Made by a program: the position numbers and the translations under genes
The notes under the pieces: model-generated
Seen by the model: the letters and a program-made list of their open reading frames with translations, nothing else
What the model was told of the DNA's origin: nothing
Database searches by the model: none
Origin: Eubacteriales bacterium
Lineage (GTDB): Bacteria; Bacillota; Clostridia; Lachnospirales; Lachnospiraceae
Length of the DNA: 64,000 nt
Assembly: GCA_030524545.1 (NCBI GenBank)
Contig: JAUNGM010000014.1
Span: 1 to 64,000, forward strand
Direction of reading: 5' to 3'
Part shown: piece after piece, positions 51,584-61,258 of the stretch
Layout of the letters: each line of letters opens with the position of its first letter
How positions within the stretch are numbered: position 1 is the stretch's first letter

Positions 51584-52756
51584 ATGCAGGCATTTGTAAA
51601 AGAAATCAAAGAACATTTGGAAAATAAGCTGATTCCCTTCTGGGAGGGGCTGAAGGATGAAGAATACGGCGGTTATTACGGATTTATGGACTATGACCTT
51701 ACCGTAGACCGGAAATATGAAAAGGGCTGTATTTTAAACAGCCGGATTCTCTGGTTCTTTTCCAATGCCTACCTGGTTCTTGGGGATAAAAAGCTTCTTG
51801 AGGATGCACGCCATGCCTGGGAGTTTATGAAGCAATATTGCCTGGACAGGGAATACGGAGGCATTTACTGGTCCGTGACCTATGACGGAAAAGTCCTGGA
51901 CAGCACCAAACATACGTATAATCAGGCCTTTGCCATTTATGCGCTGTCATCCTATTATGATGCATCCGGCGATGAGGAGGCGCTGAAGCTGGCTTTTGAG
52001 CTTCAGTGCCTGATTGAAAAGCATTGTACGGATGAATACGGATATCTGGAAGCGTTTGACCGCACCTTTGCACCTGTGGAGAATGACAAGCTGTCAGAAA
52101 ACGGGGTCATGGCGGAAAAGACCATGAATACCCTGCTCCATGTGATGGAAGCTTACACGGAATTATACCGGGTGAGCAAGGAAAACGTAATTGCGGATCG
52201 TCTGTGCTTTATGCTGGATCTGGCTGCAGAGAAGGTTTACAACCCGGTGCTTGGAAGACAGGAAGTCTTCTTTGACAGACAGTGGAATACCCTGATCGAT
52301 CTGTATTCCTACGGACATGATATTGAAACCGCATGGCTTGTGGACAGGGCCTTGGAGGTTCTGGATGACCCGGAATATACGGCAAAGATCTCCCCGATCA
52401 CAAAAACGATTACGGCGAACATCTATGAGCGTGCCTATAGAAACCATTCCCTTCCAAATGAAGCAGAAAACGGAAGGGTCGATCATACAAGAGTATGGTG
52501 GGTACAGGCAGAAGCCATTGTTGGGTTTGTAAACGGCTGGCAGAAGGATCCGGAGAAGAAATGCTATCTGAAAGCAGCAGAGGAGCTTTGGGAATATATC
52601 TGTACATATCTGATCGACAAAAGAGAAGGCTCTGAGTGGTTCTGGTCCGTGGATGCAGAAAACAGGCCGGTGGAAAAGCCCATCGTGGAGCCCTGGAAAT
52701 GCCCTTATCATAACGGGCGTATGTGTATGGAAGTAATCAGGAGGTTAGGGCAATGA
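51584..52756 (+). CDS. Cellobiose/mannobiose 2-epimerase
   Basis: This is a 390-residue protein of the N-acylglucosamine 2-epimerase superfamily, an alpha/alpha barrel. [28 protein letters not shown] and [20 protein letters not shown] are typical of cellobiose 2-epimerases. In this locus it would convert beta-1,4-mannobiose to mannosyl-glucose, the substrate of the next enzyme. It overlaps that gene by four bases (ATGA). Confidence 0.93.
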   Translation: MQAFVKEIKEHLENKLIPFWEGLKDEEYGGYYGFMDYDLTVDRKYEKGCILNSRILWFFSNAYLVLGDKKLLEDARHAWEFMKQYCLDREYGGIYWSVTYDGKVLDSTKHTYNQAFAIYALSSYYDASGDEEALKLAFELQCLIEKHCTDEYGYLEAFDRTFAPVENDKLSENGVMAEKTMNTLLHVMEAYTELYRVSKENVIADRLCFMLDLAAEKVYNPVLGRQEVFFDRQWNTLIDLYSYGHDIETAWLVDRALEVLDDPEYTAKISPITKTITANIYERAYRNHSLPNEAENGRVDHTRVWWVQAEAIVGFVNGWQKDPEKKCYLKAAEELWEYICTYLIDKREGSEWFWSVDAENRPVEKPIVEPWKCPYHNGRMCMEVIRRLGQ

Positions 52757-53916
52757 TACATAAACAGTATTATGTGGAGCAGCAGAAATTGGAAAATTTA
52801 ATTTCCAGGAAAAACAGGAAGTCAGATTTTTATAACGGCATTTATGACCGTTATGAGGATCCTGTCCTGACCAGGGAACATGCACCGGTGCTCTGGAGAT
52901 ATGACCTGAATGCAGAAACAAATCCGTATTTTATGGAGCGGCTTGGCATCAATGCGGTGATGAATTCCGGAGCAATCGAACTGGACGGAAAGTTCTATCT
53001 GGTCGTGAGAGTGGAAGGCAATGACAGAAAGTCGTTTTTTGCAGTGGCAGAGAGCGATAATGGGATTGACGGCTTTCATTTCTGGGATTATCCGGTGGTT
53101 TTGCCGGATACCTGCCCGGAGGAGACGAATGTTTATGATATGCGTCTGACAAAACATGAGGATGGTTACATCTATGGTGTTTTCTGTTCGGAAAGCAAGG
53201 ATACTACCACCTCAGATTTATCGGCGGCAGTGGCCCGGGCGGGAATTGTACGCACAAAGGATCTAAAGACCTGGGAACGTCTGGATAATCTGAAGACCCT
53301 GCATTCTCCCCAGCAGAGAAATGTCGTGCTTCATCCGGAATTTGTAGACGGAAAATATGCGTTTTACACCCGTCCCATGGATGGCTTTATCGAAACAGGA
53401 AGCGGCGGCGGAATCGGATTCGGGCTGTGCGAGGATATTGCCCATGCTGTCATCGATGAGGAAAAGATCATCAGCAAACGCATCTACCACACCCTTACCG
53501 AGTCTAAAAACGGTGCAGGTGCAGTACCCATCAAGGGCAGCAGATGCTGGATCAACATTGCCCACGGTGTCAGAAATACGGCGGCAGGCCTCCGGTATGT
53601 GCTGTATGTATTCGCAACGGATCTGAACGACCCGTCAAAAGTGATCGCAGAGCCCTCCGGCGTATTTATGGTACCTCTTGGAAAAGAGCGGGTCGGGGAT
53701 GTTTCCAACGTGGTCTTTACCAACGGAGCCATTGCCAGGGCGAACGGGGATGTGTATATCTACTACGCTTCCTGCGATACCAGAATGCATGTGGCAACGA
53801 CGTCGATTGATAAATTGGAGGATTACCTTTTCCATACACCGAAGGATCCTCTGCGCTCCCCTGATTGCGTGAAACAGCGCTGTGAGCTGATTCAAAAGAA
53901 TCTGGAGCTTTTATAA
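52753..53916 (+). CDS. GH130 4-O-beta-D-mannosyl-D-glucose phosphorylase (subfamily 1 type)
   Basis: This is a 387-residue GH130 enzyme of the RaMP1/MGP kind, which splits mannosyl-glucose with phosphate into mannose-1-phosphate and glucose. It shows [25 protein letters not shown] split across a GH130 blade, [22 protein letters not shown] and [24 protein letters not shown] 52753 follows AGGAGG and overlaps the epimerase stop, a tight coupling that fits the metabolic sequence. Confidence 0.93.
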   Translation: MIHKQYYVEQQKLENLISRKNRKSDFYNGIYDRYEDPVLTREHAPVLWRYDLNAETNPYFMERLGINAVMNSGAIELDGKFYLVVRVEGNDRKSFFAVAESDNGIDGFHFWDYPVVLPDTCPEETNVYDMRLTKHEDGYIYGVFCSESKDTTTSDLSAAVARAGIVRTKDLKTWERLDNLKTLHSPQQRNVVLHPEFVDGKYAFYTRPMDGFIETGSGGGIGFGLCEDIAHAVIDEEKIISKRIYHTLTESKNGAGAVPIKGSRCWINIAHGVRNTAAGLRYVLYVFATDLNDPSKVIAEPSGVFMVPLGKERVGDVSNVVFTNGAIARANGDVYIYYASCDTRMHVATTSIDKLEDYLFHTPKDPLRSPDCVKQRCELIQKNLELL

Positions 53917-53941
53917 AACGCCGGAAAGGCGGACCGAATAA

Positions 53942-53965
53942 CCGGGCGGAGCAATATCCGCCCGG
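53942..53965 (+). other. GC-rich hairpin behind the phosphorylase gene
   Basis: A 9-bp perfect stem CCGGGCGGA (53942-53950) / TCCGCCCGG (53957-53965) has a 6-base loop. It lacks a T-tract and stands just before the terminator described next. Confidence 0.75.
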
Positions 53966-53968
53966 AAT

Positions 53969-54041
53969 AAAAAATCAGAGGAGTGATGGAGGTTCGTGTG
54001 AAAAAGCATATTGCAGTCAGCCATCATTGCTCTGATTTTTT
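53969..54041 (+). terminator. Terminator inside the mannan operon
   Basis: AAAAAATCAGAG (53969-53980) pairs with CTCTGATTTTTT (54030-54041), and the stem extends inward with AGTGATGG / CCATCATT. The transcript then runs into TTTTTTATT. It separates the transporter/phosphorylase genes from the esterase and phosphosugar genes. Confidence 0.85.
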
Positions 54042-54094
54042 ATTACACAGAGTAAGTTTATGAACACATGATTTTCAGAATGAGGAGGAACGAT

Positions 54095-55141
54095 ATGAAC
54101 ATACAGCCGGATCATGAAAATCTCATCTATTCCGGAAGGATAGACTGGAGCAATCCAAAGGCCCCTGTCTTTGTGTATCCCTGTACTTCCGTACAGATGC
54201 GGTTTACCGGAAACAGCCTGAAAATTTTTATAGAAAATCATCATGCATACTGGAACAACTACCTGGGCTATCTTCTGGATGGAAAGCAGGAAAAAGCTCT
54301 GCTGGCTCAGAAGGGAAAGACGACACTTGCGATCAAAGTCCCGCAGACACCGAACGGGGAGCATGAGCTGTTGTTATTTAAGAGACAGGATGCATGCCAT
54401 GAATTTGCATTTCTGGGAGCGGAGATCGGCGACGGCGAAAGACTTCTCAGGTGCCCTGCAAAGCCGGAAAGGCGGATTGAGGTGTACGGAGATTCTGTTT
54501 CTGCCGGAGAGGTCTCAGAAGCAGTTTCCTGTGTCGGGATGGAAGACCCGGAGCATAACGGAGAATATTCCAATAGCTGGTATTCCTATGCATGGATGAC
54601 TGCAAGAAAGCTGAACGCTGAGATTCATGATATTGCACAGGGCGGAATCGCACTTATGGATGGGACAGGCTGGTTCTGCGAGCCGGAGGCTGTCGGGATG
54701 GAAACGGCGTGGGACAAGATCCATTACAATCCGGTACTTGGAGAATCCATGCAGTGGGATTTCAGCAGATATACACCCCAGGCAGTCATTGTTGCACTTG
54801 GGCAGAACGACAGCCATCCGCAGGACTGCATGCGTCAGGATTATGACGGGGAGCAGGCTGTGATCTGGAGACAGCATTATCAGGAATTTCTGAAAAAATT
54901 AAGAGAAAGGTATCCCAAAGCAAGGATTATCTGCTGTACCACACTGCTGAATCATGATGCGTCATGGGACCGGTCTATCGGACAGGCAGTACAGGAACTG
55001 CAGGATGAAAAAATTACCCGCTACCTTTTTCAACGAAACGGAAGAGGAACTCCGGGACATCTCAGAATACCGGAGGCAAAGGAAATGGCGGAGGAACTGG
55101 CAGCGTATATAGAGAGTCTTGAGATAGAAGGGTGGAACTGA
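54095..55141 (+). CDS. CE2-family carbohydrate acetyl esterase
   Basis: This is a 348-residue cytoplasmic deacetylase. An N-terminal jelly-roll domain (about 1-120) is followed by an SGNH hydrolase domain: nucleophile Ser134 in EVYGDSVSAGE, HDIAQGGIALM, ALGQNDSH, and His in GRGTPGHLRI with no DxxH aspartate, matching the Ser-His dyad known for CE2. It would remove acetyl groups from mannooligosaccharides. GAGGAGG precedes ATG 54095. It shares one base with the next gene (TGATG). Confidence 0.9.
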   Translation: MNIQPDHENLIYSGRIDWSNPKAPVFVYPCTSVQMRFTGNSLKIFIENHHAYWNNYLGYLLDGKQEKALLAQKGKTTLAIKVPQTPNGEHELLLFKRQDACHEFAFLGAEIGDGERLLRCPAKPERRIEVYGDSVSAGEVSEAVSCVGMEDPEHNGEYSNSWYSYAWMTARKLNAEIHDIAQGGIALMDGTGWFCEPEAVGMETAWDKIHYNPVLGESMQWDFSRYTPQAVIVALGQNDSHPQDCMRQDYDGEQAVIWRQHYQEFLKKLRERYPKARIICCTTLLNHDASWDRSIGQAVQELQDEKITRYLFQRNGRGTPGHLRIPEAKEMAEELAAYIESLEIEGWN

Positions 55142-56217
55142 TGATGAAAGGAATCAATCTTGCAAGATTAAAACAGTGCATGCTGCGGGCGGAAACCGGC
55201 GGGGAGCTGACCATCGGATTTCTGGGCGGTTCCATTACCCAGGGAAGCCTGGCAACACAGCATGAAAACACATATGCTTACAGGGTATTCTCCTGGTGGC
55301 AGAAGGAATTTCCAGATGCAGAATTTCACTATGTGAATGGCGGAATTGGAGGAACTACTTCCCATTTCGGAGTATCACGGGCTGTGACGGATGTGCTGAT
55401 GTACCAGCCGGATGTGGTGGTTGTGGATTTTAGTGTCAATGACGAAGCGGATGCGTTTTTTCAGGAAACGTATGAAGGAGTGATCAGAAGGCTTCTGTCC
55501 TGGAAGTCAAAACCGGCAGTTATTTTGCTGAACAATGTTTTTTATGATACCGGGAAGAATGCCCAGGAATATCATAATGCTGTGGGAGACTGGTATCATA
55601 TTCCGCATGTAAGCATGAAAGATACGCTTTACCAAAAGATGAAAGCGGGAATGTACACCAGAGAGGAACTGACCCGGGACGGACTTCATCCTAATGACAA
55701 AGGACATGAACTGGTGGCTGCCGAGATTAGCGCCTTTTTGGCTCAGGTAAAGGAATGCTGCCATGAAAATGAAGAAGAGATGACTTTGCCGGAGCCTTTA
55801 ACCGCCAATGCATATGAACATGCAAGAAGGCTGACGATCCGGGAAATTTCCCCCGAACTTGACGGTTTCCGGGCAGACACGGAAGAAAAGACAGGACATC
55901 TGGATTTCTTTAAGAACGGGTGGATCGGCAGAAAAGCAGGCGATAAGATCTTGTTTGAAATCCCGGCATCCTGTATTGCAGTCCAATACAGAAAGACCGT
56001 TGCAAAACCTGCTCTGCGTGCAAGGCTGACCCTTGACGGCGATGCGGAAAATGCAAAGATCCTGGATGGGAATTTTGAGGAGGATTGGGGCGACTGCCTG
56101 TACCTGGAGCCGGTTCTTCATCACGGGGAAAACAAAATGCATATTGTAGAACTGGAGATCATGGAGGATAAAGAAGAGGCGTCACCGTTTTATCTGTTAT
56201 CACTTATTATTGCATAA
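55141..56217 (+). CDS. CE17-like acetyl-mannan esterase (SGNH hydrolase with C-terminal CBM-like domain)
   Basis: This is a 358-residue protein. The SGNH domain has Ser in TIGFLGGSITQGS, NGGIGGTTSHFG, FSVNDEAD and the catalytic pair in RDGLHPNDKGH. A C-terminal beta-domain of about 130 residues follows, like the CBM35 of Roseburia CE17. With CE2 it would clear all acetyl positions of the sugar backbone. The start is ATG 55141 or 55144; both follow GAAGGGTGG. Confidence 0.88.
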   Translation: MMKGINLARLKQCMLRAETGGELTIGFLGGSITQGSLATQHENTYAYRVFSWWQKEFPDAEFHYVNGGIGGTTSHFGVSRAVTDVLMYQPDVVVVDFSVNDEADAFFQETYEGVIRRLLSWKSKPAVILLNNVFYDTGKNAQEYHNAVGDWYHIPHVSMKDTLYQKMKAGMYTREELTRDGLHPNDKGHELVAAEISAFLAQVKECCHENEEEMTLPEPLTANAYEHARRLTIREISPELDGFRADTEEKTGHLDFFKNGWIGRKAGDKILFEIPASCIAVQYRKTVAKPALRARLTLDGDAENAKILDGNFEEDWGDCLYLEPVLHHGENKMHIVELEIMEDKEEASPFYLLSLIIA

Positions 56218-56236
56218 AAATAGCAGGGAGAAAGAC

Positions 56237-57562
56237 ATGAGTATTTTAAAATTAAAGCCAAGCTGTAAGGACTACCTTTGGGGCGGCAGCAGACTGAAAG
56301 AAGAATATGGAAAAGAGTATGACGGCAATGTGCTGGCAGAAACGTGGGAACTGTCCTGCCATCCGGACGGCCCGTCGTACATCACAAACGGAACATATGC
56401 AGGAAAGACCCTGCAGCAGTATATTGACAGAGAGGGAAAAGAGGTTCTGGGAACCCATTGCCGGAGATTCCGCGATTTTCCCATTCTTACGAAATTTATT
56501 GATGCAAAGGATCATCTGTCAATCCAGGTTCATCCGGATAACCGGTATGCCCTGAAAAATGAAGGGCAGTACGGAAAAACGGAAATGTGGTATGTAATGG
56601 ATGCCGGGGAGAATGCATTTCTGTACTATGGATTTAGAAGAGAGATTACCAAAGAGGAATTTGAACGGCGAATTCAGGAGGATACACTTCTGGAGGTGCT
56701 GAATGCGGTTCCTGTTCAGAAAGGTGATGTATTGTTTATTGAATCCGGTACCATTCATGCAATCGGAAAAGATATCCTGATTGCGGAAATCCAGCAGAAT
56801 TCGAATGTGACCTACCGTGTGTATGACTACGGAAGAGTAGGAAAGGACGGAAAAAAGAGGGACTTACATATTGAAAAGGCGCTGGCCGTTACCAATCGGG
56901 TTCCCATTGTGAAGGATAAGAGCAGTTATCCGCATGTTGCTGACTGTGACTATTTTACGGTAGATAAACTGAACCTTGACGGAAGAATCATGAAGAAGAT
57001 GGAGGGAAATGTTTCCGGGGAATCATTTGCCAGCATTTTGATACTGGATGGGAAGGGAACGATTTCCTGCGGGAAGGAAACGGTGGAGTATCAAAAAGGC
57101 GACAGCCTGTTTCTTTCTGCCGGCAGCGGTGCATATGAGATCGAGGGAAGCTGCGATGCCCTGATCACCACGATCCGGGCAAATGCAGGACTTGTGAGAG
57201 TGGGAATTGATATCGGCAGATCTGCCACGAAAATCGGGCTTGTGGATATGAATTATAAGCTGCTGGCACATAAGGTCATCCGGACGGAGCCGGAAAAGCA
57301 CCCGGAGGAGATCATCCGGAATATCGGGGAAGCAGTTCTTGGGTTAATGGAAGAGCATGGGATTGCTGTGGATCAGTGTGCGGGTGCCGGAGTCGGTGTA
57401 CCGGGAACAGTAGATGATAAAAAGGGTGTTGTGATTGAGTCTGACTATATTCCATGGAAGCATGTTCAGCTTGAAAATATGCTGGAAGAATATCTTCCTG
57501 TCCCTGTGAAGGTTGCCGATGATGCGGACTTTGCCGCTCTTGGAGCTGCATGCCTGGTGTGA
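56237..57562 (+). CDS. Mannose-6-phosphate isomerase with a truncated ROK-kinase tail
   Basis: This is a 441-residue protein. Residues 1 to ~319 are a class I-like mannose-6-phosphate isomerase: LSIQVHPDN and KTEMWYV with metal ligands, and GTIHAIGKDIL. It interconverts mannose-6-phosphate and fructose-6-phosphate. Residues 320-441 are the N-terminal lobe of a ROK sugar kinase (VGIDIGRSATKIGL, GVGVPGTVD, VADDADFAALG) that stops after the catalytic-aspartate region. The rest of the kinase, including the zinc motif, is missing and does not continue in another frame. AGGGAG precedes ATG 56237. Confidence 0.88.
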   Translation: MSILKLKPSCKDYLWGGSRLKEEYGKEYDGNVLAETWELSCHPDGPSYITNGTYAGKTLQQYIDREGKEVLGTHCRRFRDFPILTKFIDAKDHLSIQVHPDNRYALKNEGQYGKTEMWYVMDAGENAFLYYGFRREITKEEFERRIQEDTLLEVLNAVPVQKGDVLFIESGTIHAIGKDILIAEIQQNSNVTYRVYDYGRVGKDGKKRDLHIEKALAVTNRVPIVKDKSSYPHVADCDYFTVDKLNLDGRIMKKMEGNVSGESFASILILDGKGTISCGKETVEYQKGDSLFLSAGSGAYEIEGSCDALITTIRANAGLVRVGIDIGRSATKIGLVDMNYKLLAHKVIRTEPEKHPEEIIRNIGEAVLGLMEEHGIAVDQCAGAGVGVPGTVDDKKGVVIESDYIPWKHVQLENMLEEYLPVPVKVADDADFAALGAACLV

Positions 57563-57652
57563 CTGCGAAAATTGACAATTGAGGAATCATGTGATAACGT
57601 AAAAACAATGATATACAAAAATGAGGTATTGTGAATATAGAGGAGGAACAGG

Positions 57653-59368
57653 ATGGGTTACAGAGAAGTTTATGAAAAATGGTGTACGGACGAATACTTT
57701 GATGAAGAAACCAGAGCCGAACTGAAAGCGCTGGAAGGGAACGAGAAAGAGATTGAAGACCGTTTTTACCGTCAGTTGGAATTTGGAACCGGCGGCCTGC
57801 GTGGTGTGATCGGTGCGGGGACAAACCGGATGAATATCTATACCGTTCGTCAGGCGACCCAGGGACTGGCCAATTATATCTTGTCTCAGGGCGGTCAGGA
57901 CAAGGGCGTTGCCATTGCTTTTGATTCCCGGATCATGTCTCCGGAATTTGCCAAAGAAGCGGCATTGTGTCTGAATGCCAACGGAATCCGGACCTATTTA
58001 TTTGAGAGCCTTCGTCCTACGCCGGAGCTGTCTTTTGCAGTCCGGAAGCTTGGATGTATTTCCGGCATTGTAATTACCGCCAGCCACAACCCGAGAGAAT
58101 ACAACGGATACAAAGTATACTGGGAAGACGGCGCACAGATCACGCCGCCACATGATAAGAACATTCTGGCAGAAGTGGCAAAGGTAACGGACTTTGGCCA
58201 GGTAAAGACCATGGAGGAGAAGGATGCTGTGGAAGCCGGGCTGCATAAGATCATCGGACGGGAAATCGATGATGCCTATATGGTACAGTTAAAGGCCCAG
58301 AGCATTCACCCGGAGATGATTCCGGAGGCTGCCAAAAACATGAAGATCGTTTACACTCCTCTTCACGGAACAGGAAATCTTCCAGTGCGGAGAGTCCTGA
58401 AGGAGCTGGGATTTGAACAGGTCTATGTGGTAAAAGAACAGGAGCTGCCGGACGGAAAATTCCCGACCGTGGCCTATCCGAACCCGGAGGATGCAAAAGC
58501 ATGGACATTGGCGCTTGCCCTTGCTGAAGAGGTGGATGCGGATATCATTCTGGCTACTGACCCGGATGCGGACCGCCTCGGTGTCTATGCCAAAGATACA
58601 AAGACCGGAAAATATGTCAGCTTTACAGGAAATATGTCCGGAATGCTCATTGCGGAATACATTCTCCGTGAGCGTACAAAGACCGGAACCATGCCGGAAA
58701 ATTCGGCTCTTGTGGAAACTATCGTTACTACAGATATGGCAAAAGCCATTGCAAAGGCCTACGGCGTGGCATTGATCGAGGTTCTGACGGGCTTTAAATA
58801 TATCGGTGAGCAGATTAAGTTCTTTGAGCAGGAGAACAGCCATCATTATGTATTCGGCCTGGAAGAAAGCTATGGCTGCCTTGCCGGAACCTATGCACGA
58901 GATAAGGATGCCTGTGTGGCGGTGATGATGCTCTGCGAGGTTGCTGCTTACTATAAGACCCGGGGAAAGACCCTCTGGGATGCGATGGTGGATATGTATG
59001 AAACCTACGGCTATTACAGAGAAGGCCTGTCTACCCTGACCTTAAAAGGAATCGATGGAGCACAGCAGATTCAGGATATGATGAAAGAATTCCGTACCAA
59101 CCCGCCGAAAACCCTGGGAGGCTGTAAGGTGCTTGCAGTGCGTGACTATCAGGCCGATACAAGGACAGATCTGGCAAACGGCGGGGCAACACCGACAGGC
59201 CTGCCCAAATCCAATGTCCTTTATTACGAACTGGAAAACAACGCATGGTGCTGCGTTCGCCCGTCCGGCACGGAACCGAAGATCAAGTTTTATTATGGCG
59301 TAAAGGGGACTTCCATCGAGGATGCGGAAGCGAAGCTGGAAGTGCTGAAGAAGGATCTTGTGAGATAG
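57653..59368 (+). CDS. Phosphomannomutase/phosphoglucomutase
   Basis: This is a 571-residue alpha-D-phosphohexomutase. The phosphoserine loop is in ITASHNPREYNGYK, the metal loop in ATDPDADRLG, the sugar loop in GLEESYGCL and the phosphate-binding loop in RPSGTEPKIKFYYG. In this locus it converts mannose-1-phosphate from the two phosphorylases to mannose-6-phosphate for the isomerase encoded upstream. GAGGAGG precedes the ATG. It is the last gene of the mannan locus, and no clear terminator follows. Confidence 0.95.
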   Translation: MGYREVYEKWCTDEYFDEETRAELKALEGNEKEIEDRFYRQLEFGTGGLRGVIGAGTNRMNIYTVRQATQGLANYILSQGGQDKGVAIAFDSRIMSPEFAKEAALCLNANGIRTYLFESLRPTPELSFAVRKLGCISGIVITASHNPREYNGYKVYWEDGAQITPPHDKNILAEVAKVTDFGQVKTMEEKDAVEAGLHKIIGREIDDAYMVQLKAQSIHPEMIPEAAKNMKIVYTPLHGTGNLPVRRVLKELGFEQVYVVKEQELPDGKFPTVAYPNPEDAKAWTLALALAEEVDADIILATDPDADRLGVYAKDTKTGKYVSFTGNMSGMLIAEYILRERTKTGTMPENSALVETIVTTDMAKAIAKAYGVALIEVLTGFKYIGEQIKFFEQENSHHYVFGLEESYGCLAGTYARDKDACVAVMMLCEVAAYYKTRGKTLWDAMVDMYETYGYYREGLSTLTLKGIDGAQQIQDMMKEFRTNPPKTLGGCKVLAVRDYQADTRTDLANGGATPTGLPKSNVLYYELENNAWCCVRPSGTEPKIKFYYGVKGTSIEDAEAKLEVLKKDLVR

Positions 59369-59470
59369 AAAACCAGGATGATTTGCTGTTTTATCCTTTA
59401 GCTTGCTATTTAGGGCATCGGATGGTAGTATTAGAAATATAGCAGAATTCAGGAAGGGCATAAATTTGCT

Positions 59471-60139
59471 ATGAAAATTCTAATTATTGAAGACGACGCC
59501 GGACTGAATCGCGGGATTTCTTTTGCGCTTGAGCAGGAAGGATATGAAACCCTGATGGCACGGACTCTCAAAGAAGGGATGGAGTTCTTTGAGAAGGAGA
59601 AGCCGGACGGAGTTTTGCTGGATCTGAACCTGCCGGACGGCGACGGGATCGAGGGCTGTAAGAGGATTCGGGAAACGTCGGATGTCCCGGTGCTGATGCT
59701 GACTGCACGGGATATGGAAGTGGATGAGCTTATGGGCCTTACCAGCGGGGCGGATGATTATATGACCAAGCCGTTTTCCGTGGCGGTTCTGAAAGTCCGT
59801 CTGAAGAACATCCTGGATCGAAAACAAAAAAAGAAAGAAACCGAACCGATTCTTTCCTCCGGGGAGCTGCGGGTAAATCCGGGCAATCTTCGTGTATTTT
59901 GCGGGGAGAAAGAGCTGGAGCTGAGCATGACGGAATTCCGCCTCCTCCAGTATTTTCTGGAAAATAAGAACCAGGTGCTTCTGAAAGAGCAGATTCTGCA
60001 GCATATCTGGGATGCGGACGGAAATTATGTGGAAGAAAATACTCTCTCTGTGAATATCAGCCGTCTCCGCAGGAAAATCGGCGGAAATTATATACGGACG
60101 ATTCAGGGAATGGGGTATCTGTGGGAGGAAAAACCATGA
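59471..60139 (+). CDS. OmpR-family response regulator
   Basis: This is a 222-residue regulator with a receiver domain (IIEDDAGLN, phospho-aspartate in GVLLDLNLPDGDG, lysine in DYMTKPFS) and a winged-helix output domain (LSMTEFRLLQYFL, NTLSVNISRLRRKIG). It overlaps the kinase gene by four bases. An AGGAAGGG lies 14 bases before the ATG, an unusually long spacing. It probably controls the ABC transporter encoded downstream. Confidence 0.94.
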   Translation: MKILIIEDDAGLNRGISFALEQEGYETLMARTLKEGMEFFEKEKPDGVLLDLNLPDGDGIEGCKRIRETSDVPVLMLTARDMEVDELMGLTSGADDYMTKPFSVAVLKVRLKNILDRKQKKKETEPILSSGELRVNPGNLRVFCGEKELELSMTEFRLLQYFLENKNQVLLKEQILQHIWDADGNYVEENTLSVNISRLRRKIGGNYIRTIQGMGYLWEEKP

Positions 60140-61059
60140 CACCGGAATTCTGGAATCTGGTATTGGGTATAGGAATTGCGGTATGTCTTGGTGCGCTGGC
60201 CGCTGTTGTCCTGTATTTTTTCAGGCAGTGGAATAAGCTGGAGAGACTGCTGGAGGAGTCAGAGAAAGGCTCTTACGGAGAGGGATGCCGGGAACTGCAG
60301 GATACCAGGGAATCAAAACTTTTCGGGCAGCTCTGCCGGATCTTAAATACCGCACAATATAAAGAGACGCAGGCGGTGGATGAGAAGAATCAGGTGATGG
60401 AGCTGATTTCCGATCTTTCCCACCAGTTAAAAACACCGCTGGCAAATATTGTGATGAACATGGAGCTTCTGAAAGACAGCACCATGGACGAAACCCAGAA
60501 AAAAGACTTTCTGGAACATACGGCAGGACAGGCGGCAAAAATGCAGTGGCTCATGGAAAATCTTCTGAAAGCCTCCAGGCTGGAAAACGGGATGATCGAT
60601 TTTCAGGCGGACAATACGCCGGTCAAAGGGACGATCGCAAAAGCAGTCAGTGCTGTCTATGCCCAGGCAGCCGGAAAGCAGATTCAGATCCGTGTGGAGG
60701 AATTTCAGGATTTTCCTTTATATCATAATCCGAAATGGACAGCGGAGGCACTGACGAACCTTCTGGAAAATGCCGTAAAGTACTCACCCCGGGGAAGCTG
60801 TGTACGGATCGGAATTTCCCGGCTGGATATTTATACCAGGATCTTTGTTGCGGATGAAGGAATCGGAATTCCTGAGAAGGAATACAACCAGATATTTCAG
60901 CGCTTTTACCGGGGCAGGGCAGTGGAGCAGGAAGAGGGCAGCGGCCTTGGGCTGTATCTGGCACAGTTGATCCTGCAATGCGAAAAAGGTTATATTACAG
61001 TGGCTTCCAGGCCGGGGAAGGGAAGCACCTTTTCCGTATTTTTACTGAACCAGGGATAA
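60136..61059 (+). CDS. Sensor histidine kinase, single N-terminal membrane segment
   Basis: This is a 307-residue kinase. One hydrophobic segment (LVLGIGIAVCLGALAAVVLYFF) is followed directly by the HisKA domain (ISDLSHQLKTPLANIVMNM) and HATPase_c (NAVKYSPRG, EGSGLGLYLA). There is no sizeable extracellular sensor. Such kinases often respond to their partner ABC permease, which here carries a large outer domain. ATG 60136 has GGGAGG upstream; a GTG at 60121 overlaps that site. Confidence 0.93.
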   Translation: MTPEFWNLVLGIGIAVCLGALAAVVLYFFRQWNKLERLLEESEKGSYGEGCRELQDTRESKLFGQLCRILNTAQYKETQAVDEKNQVMELISDLSHQLKTPLANIVMNMELLKDSTMDETQKKDFLEHTAGQAAKMQWLMENLLKASRLENGMIDFQADNTPVKGTIAKAVSAVYAQAAGKQIQIRVEEFQDFPLYHNPKWTAEALTNLLENAVKYSPRGSCVRIGISRLDIYTRIFVADEGIGIPEKEYNQIFQRFYRGRAVEQEEGSGLGLYLAQLILQCEKGYITVASRPGKGSTFSVFLLNQG

Positions 61060-61130
61060 ATAACCGCAAAGAAACAGATGATAGGATACAGCAGGCGATT
61101 GATAAGCAGGTAGTTGTACAGCAGTCAGAA

Positions 61131-61197
61131 TTCTGACAAAACTGTCACAACTTACCTGCTTTTTTGTCAGGATGGTGTAAGACGTGTCTGCTAAAAT
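61131..61197 (+). promoter_or_regulatory. Control region of the ABC transporter operon
   Basis: An extended -10 TGCTAAAAT lies at 61189-61197. Upstream is a dyad TGACA-AAAC-TGTCA (61133-61146) and a further TTGTCA (61164-61169), candidate sites for the response regulator encoded just upstream. Confidence 0.5.
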
Positions 61198-61258
61198 AGC
61201 AGCAGGCCGGAGGAAAACACGGGACAGCACGGCCATCTGATGAAAGGAGAAGTGGGAT

